Positions 1 through 5,827 of a stretch of DNA of 8,088 nucleotides are shown piece by piece (within the stretch, counting starts at the first letter, position 1; each line of letters begins with the position of its first letter). Source of the stretch: Treponema sp. (GTDB lineage: Bacteria > Spirochaetota > Spirochaetia > Treponematales > Breznakiellaceae); NCBI GenBank assembly GCA_009785545.1, contig WQWD01000101.1, forward strand, positions 1 through 8,088, given 5' to 3'. The translations under genes were made by a program, and so were the position numbers. The notes beneath the pieces are model-generated. The model worked only from the letters and a program-made list of their open reading frames with translations. It was not told the DNA's origin and ran no database searches.

Positions 1-474
1 CATAAAAACAGATTAGACCTAAGCTGGGAAGCAGGAGTGGATGCGGTTTTTTATTGGGAACTTGTTTCGGCTTATAACAAAAATGATTTACGAATTCCCA
101 CCAATTTTGATTGGCTAAGGTTTCGGGAGCTTTTTCAGGCAGGAACGTTAAACGAAGAGGTTTTGCAAGACCCTTGGCTTGTTGACTGGAAATCTGTTGC
201 TGTCAGAACAGTCGAATCAGGGTTTGATCGTCGCCGCATTGTGCCGCAAGAGACGGAATCTGTATACATCGCAATTGCGGAACATCTGCCGGGCAAATGG
301 CAGGGCCTGTGGTATGGCGCTTCTCCGTTTGCAAAGCCGCTTGAGTTTGAAGAATGGGAGCTGCCTGTTTTTTCGGTTCGTAATGGCATCAATATTTGGA
401 TTTCCTCAGAAGGAATATTGCGAATAAGTGGGAATAACTGGGTTTTTTTGGGAATTTCCCGCAAAGAATACTAA
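1..474 (+). CDS. C-terminal part of an unrecognised Trp-rich protein (5' end outside window)
   Basis: The frame is open from the first base to the TAA at 472-474, giving 157 visible residues. A GTG at 37 could be read as a start, but it has no convincing Shine-Dalgarno and the frame continues upstream of it, so I treat the gene as 5'-truncated by the window edge. I do not recognise the family. The visible part is soluble-looking, with no hydrophobic segment long enough for a membrane helix. It is strikingly rich in Trp (10 of 157) and other aromatics. The last 70 or so residues alternate hydrophobic and polar residues with Gly/Asn turns, which suggests beta-strands, including the end motif SGNNWVFLGISRKEY. 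It lies 56 nt before the next gene on the same strand, but a promoter-like sequence in that gap suggests the next gene has its own start. Confident as a coding region; function unknown. Confidence 0.72.
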   Translation, partial: HKNRLDLSWEAGVDAVFYWELVSAYNKNDLRIPTNFDWLRFRELFQAGTLNEEVLQDPWLVDWKSVAVRTVESGFDRRRIVPQETESVYIAIAEHLPGKWQGLWYGASPFAKPLEFEEWELPVFSVRNGINIWISSEGILRISGNNWVFLGISRKEY

Positions 475-492
475 ATTTTAGGAAAAGATGTC

Positions 493-521
493 TGGATAAA
501 ATAGCAGATAAATTAGATAAT
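493..521 (+). promoter_or_regulatory. Putative sigma-70 promoter giving a near-leaderless transcript
   Basis: A -35-like TGGATA (493-498, 4 of 6 to TTGACA) and a -10-like GATAAT (516-521, 5 of 6) are separated by 17 nt. The expected transcription start is near 528, only about 3 nt before the ATG at 531, and there is no Shine-Dalgarno in between. The region is AT-rich, so chance matches are possible. Confidence 0.45.
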
Positions 522-530
522 ATAAATATC

Positions 531-995
531 ATGAAACAATTTTTATTTTTATTGTTGATATTCTTTTTCGCCTTTTCGTTGGCGGCGCAAGAACGTCCGC
601 TGAACACCGGTTTGACCAATGATGAGCAATACTCCTTTGTTGGGCTGATGCTTTACGAGTTAATCGAGCTTTTTGGGCCGCCCAGAAGTGTTGCCGCAGC
701 GAGAGGAGATGAACTCTGGCAGGATGATGTAGTTTTTCGATATACCGGGGTGGATTTCTATATTTTTAGAGACAGAGTTTGGCAGGTAAACTTTACAACA
801 ACTCATGGTATCTCAACAGGGGATACTAAAGCGGCTGTTTTGCTGGTGTTGGGGGATACGGCTAATGCTGCAGAAATCGGAGAAGATCATATAAATATGC
901 CGATCTCGGGCAGAAACTGGCCGTTGAATTTACGGGTTAATTTTAACAATACAGGGCATGTTAGCGCCATATTTTTGTATCGTCCTGATTTTTAA
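531..995 (+). CDS. Small secreted protein of unknown function, possible BamE/SmpA-like fold
   Basis: The 154-residue product starts with a classic signal peptide: MKQ, then a long Leu/Phe/Ile core (residues 4-17) and a small-residue end SLAAQ. Signal peptidase I would cut after Ala18 or Ala19. There is no lipobox Cys, so it is probably a soluble periplasmic or exported protein. The mature part seems to hold two similar halves. The first runs from LYELIELFGPP (41-51) to VWQVNF (83-88); the second runs from GISTGDTKAAVLLVLGDT (93-110) to an LRVNF (134-138) strand. Each has a short helix ending in LxG[PD], then beta-strands, which recalls BamE/SmpA-like domains; this is inference from pattern only. 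The ATG has no clear Shine-Dalgarno but a -10-like box lies 9 nt upstream. It ends 15 nt before aroDE and is probably co-transcribed with it. Confidence 0.8.
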   Translation: MKQFLFLLLIFFFAFSLAAQERPLNTGLTNDEQYSFVGLMLYELIELFGPPRSVAAARGDELWQDDVVFRYTGVDFYIFRDRVWQVNFTTTHGISTGDTKAAVLLVLGDTANAAEIGEDHINMPISGRNWPLNLRVNFNNTGHVSAIFLYRPDF

Positions 996-999
996 GATT

Positions 1000-1006
1000 G
1001 AGGTGA
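1000..1006 (+). promoter_or_regulatory. Shine-Dalgarno GAGGTGA that decides the TTG start of aroDE
   Basis: GAGGTGA ends 4 nt before the TTG at 1011, with the GAGG core 7 nt away, which is good spacing. No ATG or GTG lies close by in this frame, and the protein sequence from this TTG begins exactly where dehydroquinate dehydratases begin (AKICLCLTG, first beta-strand). Confidence 0.8.
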
Positions 1007-1010
1007 CATT

Positions 1011-2552
1011 TTGGCAAAAATATGCTTATGCCTTACCGGGAAAACAATTAAACGAAACCTTGAGATTCTCGAAAAATACCGAAAGTTTGCGGATGTAGCA
1101 GAGCTGCGGGTGGACTGCCTCGATTATGATGAACGTTTATACATACGCCGCTTTCCAGAGCTTGCGGGTATGCCGATCATTTTGACAATCAGACGTGATA
1201 TTGATGGAGGGCAGTTTACAGGCGGCGAAGGCTCAAGGGTAAAATTGCTTGCCCGTGCCCTTGCTTTTGCCAATGCCGACAGAAGATTCAATTTTGCTTA
1301 TGTTGACATCGAAGAAGATTTACGCATTGCAAATCTTGAAGAAGCTGCACGTACATTTGGCACAAGAATCATTCGATCTTATCACAATATTCACGGTTAT
1401 CCGGAAGATCTTCCGGCAAAAGTTTTATCAATGCAGCATACTGGAAACGATATTGTAAAATTATCTGTATACACAAAAAACACAAAAGATGTTTTAAAAA
1501 TATTTAAGGCTTCCCGTGAATGTAAGAGCAAAGAAAAAATATTTATAGGTATGGGGCATTATGGAATTTACTCAAGAATTCTGGCGGAAAGATTCGGTTC
1601 TTTTTTAACATATTCCAGTCCGTTATCTGAAATTGAATCAGCCGGCGCTTTAGGGCAGGTAGATGTGCAAGAGTTGTCCGAATTATACCGTTTTCAAAAA
1701 ATTACAAAAAAAACCAAAATTTACGGTGTTGTGGGAAATCCGTTAAAAAAAACCGTAAGCCCGTGGCTGTTTAACAATATTTTAAATTTAGAAAACACAA
1801 ACGCTGTATATGTACCTTTTCCAACAGATTCTATTGACGATTTTTTTATACTTGCAGATAAATTGGATATACAGGGGCTTTCGATTACAGTGCCTTACAA
1901 GGAAGCTGTATTATCAAAACTTGAGGGTCAATCTATTGCGGTAAAATCTATTGGAGCCTGTAATACCGTGTACCGCTGCGATGGCGGATGGTACGGAGAA
2001 AACACCGACTGTGCAGGTTTTTCAGATTCACTTTTAGGATTTACTGGCAGAAAAAATTTGATGTTTCAAAAAGTGTGTATTATCGGGGCCGGCGGTGCGG
2101 CACGTGCGGTTGCTGCGGAAGTACACCGCTTGGGCGGAAAAGCGGTTATATTAAATCGCACGATTTTAAAAGCAAAAAACATAGCCTCGAAGTATAACTT
2201 CCGCTGGGGAGGATTGGATAATTACGGAATAGACTTAATGTCAAAATACAACAAGATAATTATTCAGACAAGCTCTGTTGGAATGGAAGGGTATGATGAT
2301 GCAGATATTCTGCCGCTTTATTCTTTTTCGGGGAAGGAAGCAGTAATGGATTTAATTTATTCTCCGCCTGAAACCCCCTTGCTTAAAAGAGCCGCTTTAG
2401 CCGGCTGTAAAACTATTAACGGATTTGACATGCTTATTCGTCAAGCTTGTCTTCAGTACGGGCATTTTATGGGGAATGAAATTCCTAGGCAGATTTTATC
2501 ATGGATAAATACAACAGGAGCAGAGACATGGAACAAGATTCAGACAAATTGA
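1011..2552 (+). CDS. aroDE: Bifunctional 3-dehydroquinate dehydratase (type I) / shikimate dehydrogenase
   Basis: The 513-residue fusion catalyses two consecutive cytosolic steps of the shikimate pathway: 3-dehydroquinate to 3-dehydroshikimate, then NADPH-dependent reduction to shikimate. Residues 1 to about 225 are a type I (Schiff-base) dehydratase: ELR at 31-33, general-base His125 in SYHN, Schiff-base Lys150 in DIVKLSVY, and the late loop AGALGQ (211-216). Residues about 236-505 are AroE: GNPLKKTVSP (242-251), TVPYK with catalytic Lys297, ACNTV Asn318, ENTD with Asp333, the nucleotide loop GAGGAARA (359-366), NRT (382-384, typical of NADP binding) and GFDMLIRQA with Gln478. The usual HSxS of the shikimate pocket reads KTVS, so the first Ser is Thr248. 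Such fusions are known from plants and chlamydiae. The start is TTG with a strong Shine-Dalgarno. The 3' end overlaps rpiA by 25 nt, implying co-expression. All main catalytic residues are present, so it is probably active. Confidence 0.95.
   Translation: MAKICLCLTGKTIKRNLEILEKYRKFADVAELRVDCLDYDERLYIRRFPELAGMPIILTIRRDIDGGQFTGGEGSRVKLLARALAFANADRRFNFAYVDIEEDLRIANLEEAARTFGTRIIRSYHNIHGYPEDLPAKVLSMQHTGNDIVKLSVYTKNTKDVLKIFKASRECKSKEKIFIGMGHYGIYSRILAERFGSFLTYSSPLSEIESAGALGQVDVQELSELYRFQKITKKTKIYGVVGNPLKKTVSPWLFNNILNLENTNAVYVPFPTDSIDDFFILADKLDIQGLSITVPYKEAVLSKLEGQSIAVKSIGACNTVYRCDGGWYGENTDCAGFSDSLLGFTGRKNLMFQKVCIIGAGGAARAVAAEVHRLGGKAVILNRTILKAKNIASKYNFRWGGLDNYGIDLMSKYNKIIIQTSSVGMEGYDDADILPLYSFSGKEAVMDLIYSPPETPLLKRAALAGCKTINGFDMLIRQACLQYGHFMGNEIPRQILSWINTTGAETWNKIQTN
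2516..2520 (+). promoter_or_regulatory. Shine-Dalgarno AGGAG for rpiA, inside the end of aroDE
   Basis: AGGAG sits 7 nt before the ATG at 2528. The in-frame ATG at 2501 has no such site before it, so this element selects the 2528 start and places translation initiation of rpiA within the last codons of aroDE. Confidence 0.8.
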
Positions 2553-3277
2553 AACGGGCTGTCGGCAGAGCTGCAGTTGACGGCATGGTAAAAAGTGGAA
2601 TGAAGCTTGGGCTGGGAACAGGATCAACCGCTATTCATGCGGTACGCAGAGTAGGAGAGCTTTTACAGAACGGAACGTTATGCGACATAAGCGCATTTGC
2701 TACAAGTTTTCAGGCTGAAATCGAATGTGAAAAACTGCGAATTCCTTTTTATACGTTAAATTCCCGTGAACTTTCAAGCGGGTTGGATTTGACAATTGAC
2801 GGCGCAGACGAAGTAGATCCGCAAAACCGCCTCATCAAAGGCGGTGGCGGCGCTATGTTAATAGAAAAGCTTGCAGCTTATGCCTCGTCTGCATTTGCCA
2901 TCGTTGTAGATGAATCAAAAATAGTTAATAATATAGGCTCAGGTTTTCCTGTTCCAGTGGAAGTAATTCCTGCTGCCAGAGTGCAAGTAATACGTAGGCT
3001 TGAAAATATTGGTGCGGCTGTTATAATTAGAGAGGCAATTCGAAAAGCCGGGCCTGTTATCACTGAACACGGAAACCTGATTTTAGATATTCGTTTTGAG
3101 TATCAAGGTTTACAAAACAGGCAAGATTTGTTTTGCAAGCCTATAGACCCTTGCTTAATGGAAGCAGAAATCAACCAAATACCAGGCGTTGTAGAAAACG
3201 GTTTTTTTACCCAAAAACCGCCTGTGATATATATTGCCTGTTCTGACGGAACGATAGAAACAAGACCGGCTCCTTAA
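2528..3277 (+). CDS. rpiA: Ribose-5-phosphate isomerase A
   Basis: This enzyme interconverts ribose 5-phosphate and ribulose 5-phosphate in the non-oxidative pentose phosphate pathway, in the cytosol. From the ATG at 2528 the product is 249 residues, a little longer than the roughly 220 of E. coli RpiA. Visible motifs in order: GLGTGST (28-34, phosphate loop), TIDGADEVD (89-97, with Asp91 and Asp94), LIKGGGGAMLIEK (102-114, with Lys104 and the catalytic-base Glu113), VVDESK (126-131, Lys131) and PGVVENGFF (219-227). All residues expected for catalysis are present. An upstream ATG at 2501 would add nine residues but lacks a Shine-Dalgarno. The start overlaps aroDE by 25 nt, so translational coupling is likely. 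The gene may help supply sugar phosphates, including the route to erythrose 4-phosphate used by the shikimate pathway (inference). Citrate synthase follows after 40 nt. Confidence 0.95.
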   Translation: MEQDSDKLKRAVGRAAVDGMVKSGMKLGLGTGSTAIHAVRRVGELLQNGTLCDISAFATSFQAEIECEKLRIPFYTLNSRELSSGLDLTIDGADEVDPQNRLIKGGGGAMLIEKLAAYASSAFAIVVDESKIVNNIGSGFPVPVEVIPAARVQVIRRLENIGAAVIIREAIRKAGPVITEHGNLILDIRFEYQGLQNRQDLFCKPIDPCLMEAEINQIPGVVENGFFTQKPPVIYIACSDGTIETRPAP

Positions 3278-3305
3278 AAATGCCGATCGAAGGGAGCAAT
3301 TCATA

Positions 3306-3311
3306 AAAGGA
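3306..3311 (+). promoter_or_regulatory. Shine-Dalgarno AAAGGA for the citrate synthase gene
   Basis: AAAGGA ends 6 nt before the ATG at 3318. The 40-nt gap after rpiA shows no clear promoter or terminator hairpin, consistent with read-through from rpiA. Confidence 0.65.
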
Positions 3312-3317
3312 AAAATT

Positions 3318-4652
3318 ATGGAATTAAAAAAACATCTAAACGAAATTTCCAGCGACAATTATATTGCTCCGGAATTATACAATAAGTTCAGCGTAAAACG
3401 TGGGTTGCGTAACGAAGACAGCACAGGTGTACTTGTCGGGCTTACACGCATTGGCGACGTGCATGGTTATGAAATTATTGATGGAAAAAAAACGGCTGTT
3501 CCCGGCAAACTTTTTTACAGAGGCATCGACATCGAAGAAATTGCGGCAGAAGCTTCCGCTAATAATAAATTTAGTTTTGAAGAAACAATTTATCTTTTAA
3601 TGTTTGGAAAACTGCCCACGCAAACGGAGTTTGATGATTTCTATTCACTTCTTGTTAAAAACAGACCTCTCCCGCAAAATTTTGTAGAAGATGTAATCCT
3701 TAAAGCGCCGTCCTCAAGTATCATGAACAAACTCGCTTCCTCAGTGCTTGCTCTTTATCCTTACGATGAAAATCCAGAAGATCTGTCTCCAGAGAATGTG
3801 TTTCGCCAGTGTATAGAACTTGTTGCACGTTTTCCAAGTATTGCCGCATATTCGTATATGTCAAAGAAACATAATTTCGATCAAGGCAGCCTTATAATTC
3901 ATCAGATTGATCCTGCTTTGTCTGCCGCCGAAACGATACTTTCTCTCATAAGGCCCGATCAAAAATACACAGAATATGAAGCGCAGCTTCTGGATTTGGC
4001 TTTGGTGATTCATGCGGAGCATGGCGGCGGAAACAATTCAACGTTTACAATTCATGTTGTCTCCTCAGCCGATACAGATACTTTTTCCGCAATTGCTGCC
4101 GCCATCGGTTCGCTTAAAGGTTTCAAACACGGAGGAGCCAACGCCAAAGTAATCGAAATGATGAACGACATCAAGGAAAACGTAAAAAACTGGGAATCCG
4201 AAAAAGAGGTATCCGATTATCTTGAAAAAATCCTCAAAGGGGAGGCTTTCGATGGAACAAAACTTATCTACGGCATGGGGCACGCTATTTACACGATAAC
4301 AGACCCAAGAGCCAACCTGTTACGTGACAAAGCAAAAGCATTAGCGGAAGAAAAAGGCATGATGAAAGAATACAACCTCCATTGTTTGATAGAACAGGTA
4401 GTTCCGTCAGTTTTTAAAAAAGTTAAAGGTTCAGATAAAGAAATATGCACCAATGTGGATTTTTATTCAGGTTTTGTATATAGAATGCTGGGAATCCCCG
4501 AAGAATTAAATACGCCTATTTTTGCTGTCAGCCGTATCGCCGGCTGGTGCGCTCATCGTTTGGAAGAAGTTGTTGCAGGCGGCAGAATTATCCGCCCTGC
4601 TTACAAATGCGTACAGTCTCAGCTTAAGTATACAAATATCAATGAGCGTTAG
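3318..4652 (+). CDS. gltA: Citrate (Si)-synthase-family protein
   Basis: The 444-residue product condenses acetyl-CoA with oxaloacetate to give citrate. The catalytic triad can be placed on family motifs: His271 in FKHGGAN, His322 in GMGHAIY and Asp381 in NVDFYSG. Other family signatures are FYRGIDIEEI (66-75), IHAEHGGGNNST (231-242), TDPRA (328-332), a C-terminal Arg-rich region around FAVSRIAGWCAHRLEE (402-417), and RIIRPAY (423-429). The form resembles the citrate/2-methylcitrate synthase group of anaerobes, so some activity on propionyl-CoA cannot be excluded from sequence. In a fermentative spirochaete with a partial TCA cycle, the likely role is 2-oxoglutarate and glutamate synthesis (inference). 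It is the last gene of the co-directional run. The gap to the convergent gene is only 32 nt (4653-4684), and I see no strong terminator hairpin in it, so the two transcripts may overlap at their 3' ends. Confidence 0.94.
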   Translation: MELKKHLNEISSDNYIAPELYNKFSVKRGLRNEDSTGVLVGLTRIGDVHGYEIIDGKKTAVPGKLFYRGIDIEEIAAEASANNKFSFEETIYLLMFGKLPTQTEFDDFYSLLVKNRPLPQNFVEDVILKAPSSSIMNKLASSVLALYPYDENPEDLSPENVFRQCIELVARFPSIAAYSYMSKKHNFDQGSLIIHQIDPALSAAETILSLIRPDQKYTEYEAQLLDLALVIHAEHGGGNNSTFTIHVVSSADTDTFSAIAAAIGSLKGFKHGGANAKVIEMMNDIKENVKNWESEKEVSDYLEKILKGEAFDGTKLIYGMGHAIYTITDPRANLLRDKAKALAEEKGMMKEYNLHCLIEQVVPSVFKKVKGSDKEICTNVDFYSGFVYRMLGIPEELNTPIFAVSRIAGWCAHRLEEVVAGGRIIRPAYKCVQSQLKYTNINER

Positions 4653-4684
4653 TAAAGACTTGTCTGGTAACTGTGAACTTTCTG

Positions 4685-5581
4685 TTATATAAATTTGTTG
4701 TGTTCCATTACAGTTTTTATTCTATTTTTTATTTCTTCTTCATCGTAACTGTCGTCTTCATTGCATATTAAACGGGTATTTATTCTTAATATTTGTAACA
4801 ATTCAAATGCCCTTATTTGCTCGTTCGCTTCTTCTGTTTTAATTCCAAGTGTTTCAAAATATGCGGTATAACAATCTTTTGCTTTTTCATTTATATAATA
4901 CCATTTTTTTTCTTTGAAGCCAAAATAGTCTATTTTTTCAAATTGATACAGATTTAACCCGTTGATTATCCAATCCAGGTCTAAATATTTATATTTGCCG
5001 TCATCGGTTACAATCAGGTTTCCTGTATTCATATCTTCTAAAATTACGCATGGGAATCCGTTTTTTAGAGATCCCAATATTTTAATAATTTCATTTGTTT
5101 TATAAATTCCCTGAAAATATTTTTTATGATGTATTATTTCCCAATTTATTAAATCATCTATTTTGTCAAAATACTTATTGTAAGTATACATTGATGTAGA
5201 TAAACCTTTGGCAATATTTCGTTTGTTAAAATGCGCCAATAGCTCAAAAAATTTAGGCAAATATTCTTTATGATTATGTATTGGCTGAATGCCGTTTAGC
5301 CAATTGGATATAATTACGATACGGTCACTTTTTTCAATAATGTCTTTGGATTTATTTATAAAATCATCTGTATCATTTATCAATGCCGTGTTATAAAGTG
5401 AATCGACTACAAATTTATTTTCTTTTTTTCTTGTCTTTACAGCAAAATACCCGGTGTTTTTATTTCCGGCCTTAAAAAGATTTTTGTATACAACGCCGTT
5501 TAATTCCACAGATTCTATGGAACCTGTTAAATGTTCAAAATGAGTGTCTTTTAGAATTATTTCCAGTTGTTTTATTTCCAT
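4685..5581 (-). CDS. Kinase-fold phosphotransferase (APH/choline-kinase-like), AT-rich
   Basis: The 298-residue product has the layout of an aminoglycoside phosphotransferase/choline kinase-type enzyme. It has a beta-strand Lys in YFAVKT (Lys49, VAIK-like), a linker-like segment ISNWLNGIQP (91-100), a catalytic-loop motif LEDMNTGNLIV (181-191) and a metal-binding segment KYLDLDW (198-204). Against the family pattern HGDxxxxN, the Asp (183) and Asn (188) are kept at the right spacing, but the His is Leu181 and the Gly is Glu182. Asp201 or Asp203 would be the DFG-like Asp. An ATP-dependent small-molecule or sugar kinase is therefore plausible; the substrate is unknown and resistance should not be assumed. 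Coding is far more AT-rich than neighbouring genes (11 G+C in 5101-5160 against 34 in 6001-6060), a hint of transfer. There is no Shine-Dalgarno; a perfect TATAAT lies 7 nt before the ATG. It converges with the citrate synthase gene. Confidence 0.75.
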   Translation of the reverse strand: MEIKQLEIILKDTHFEHLTGSIESVELNGVVYKNLFKAGNKNTGYFAVKTRKKENKFVVDSLYNTALINDTDDFINKSKDIIEKSDRIVIISNWLNGIQPIHNHKEYLPKFFELLAHFNKRNIAKGLSTSMYTYNKYFDKIDDLINWEIIHHKKYFQGIYKTNEIIKILGSLKNGFPCVILEDMNTGNLIVTDDGKYKYLDLDWIINGLNLYQFEKIDYFGFKEKKWYYINEKAKDCYTAYFETLGIKTEEANEQIRAFELLQILRINTRLICNEDDSYDEEEIKNRIKTVMEHNKFI

Positions 5582-5588
5582 ATTTTTA

Positions 5589-5617
5589 ATTATACAATAA
5601 TTTTAATAGAGTTAATA
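5589..5617 (-). promoter_or_regulatory. Putative promoter giving a leaderless transcript of the kinase-like gene
   Basis: On the minus strand a perfect TATAAT occupies 5594 down to 5589. It is followed by 7 nt and then the ATG (5581-5579), so the expected transcription start falls on or next to the A of the ATG. The -35 is weak: TATTAA (5617-5612) at 17 nt, or TTAACT (5615-5610, 4 of 6) at 15 nt. No Shine-Dalgarno is present. Confidence 0.5.
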
Positions 5618-5630
5618 CCAAAAAAGGCGA

Positions 5631-5659
5631 TGTCCGAAAAGTTATCAACTTTTCGGACA
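5631..5659. repeat. Palindrome 1 of the intergenic cluster (13-bp perfect arms)
   Basis: TGTCCGAAAAGTT (5631-5643) and AACTTTTCGGACA (5647-5659) are perfect inverted copies around a 3-nt loop. On the minus strand the hairpin is followed by TCGCC and six T (5625-5620), so it could act as an intrinsic terminator for transcripts leaving the EF-G-like gene before they reach the kinase-like gene. The outer core CTGTCC[CG]AAAA (minus strand) is shared with the two other palindromes here. Confidence 0.8.
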
Positions 5660-5696
5660 GCCCCAGTCCCTTGTAAAAATGATTTTTTAATTTGAG

Positions 5697-5727
5697 GCTG
5701 TCCCAAAACTTCAGTTTTTGGGACAGC
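5697..5727. repeat. Palindrome 2 of the intergenic cluster
   Basis: GCTGTCCCAAAACT (5697-5710) pairs with AGTTTTTGGGACAGC (5713-5727). The arms match apart from one extra T, with a 2-nt loop. It carries the same core as palindromes 1 and 3. No T-run follows on either strand, so it looks more like a REP-type repeat than a terminator. Confidence 0.8.
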
Positions 5728-5743
5728 TTCCTTAGATTTAAAT

Positions 5744-5771
5744 GAAAAAGCGGCATTTATGACGCTTTTTC
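5744..5771 (-). terminator. Weak bidirectional terminator-like hairpin
   Basis: GAAAAAGCG (5744-5752) and CGCTTTTTC (5763-5771) are inverted copies around a 10-nt loop. On the minus strand this gives an A-tract, a short GCG/CGC stem and a T-tract, about 57 nt after the stop codon of the EF-G-like gene. The GC core is only 3 bp, so termination strength is doubtful. Confidence 0.35.
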
Positions 5772-5775
5772 GGAA

Positions 5776-5810
5776 GCCTGTCTCAAAACTGACCGAGTTT
5801 TGGGACAGGC
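5776..5810. repeat. Palindrome 3 of the intergenic cluster
   Basis: GCCTGTCTCAAAACT (5776-5790) pairs with AGTTTTGGGACAGGC (5796-5810) around GACCG; the only non-Watson-Crick position is one T opposite G. It starts 17 nt after the stop codon of the EF-G-like gene in that gene's direction and may protect or shape its 3' end. No T-run follows directly. Confidence 0.8.
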
Positions 5811-5827
5811 TCATTTGACAACCTGAA

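Noticed and set aside
3199..3220. 8-bp inverted repeat CGGTTTTT/AAAAACCG inside rpiA
   Set aside because: It lies in coding sequence for the conserved C-terminus of RpiA, has no T-run after it, and is AT-rich enough to occur by chance.
3485..3492. Eight-A run in the citrate synthase gene as a frameshift site
   Set aside because: It falls early in a conserved protein where a shift would give only a short useless product; it is simply Lys-Lys-Thr coding.
4653..4684. Terminator between the convergent citrate synthase and kinase-like genes
   Set aside because: I looked for a hairpin with a T-run on both strands and found none of convincing length in these 32 nt.
4685..5581. Calling the kinase-like gene an aminoglycoside resistance gene
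   Set aside because: Only the general phosphotransferase core is visible and the HGD His is missing; nothing in the sequence points to a drug substrate.
5631..5810. CRISPR array
   Set aside because: The three repeats are palindromes with differing arms and uneven spacing (66 and 82 nt), and no cas gene is present.
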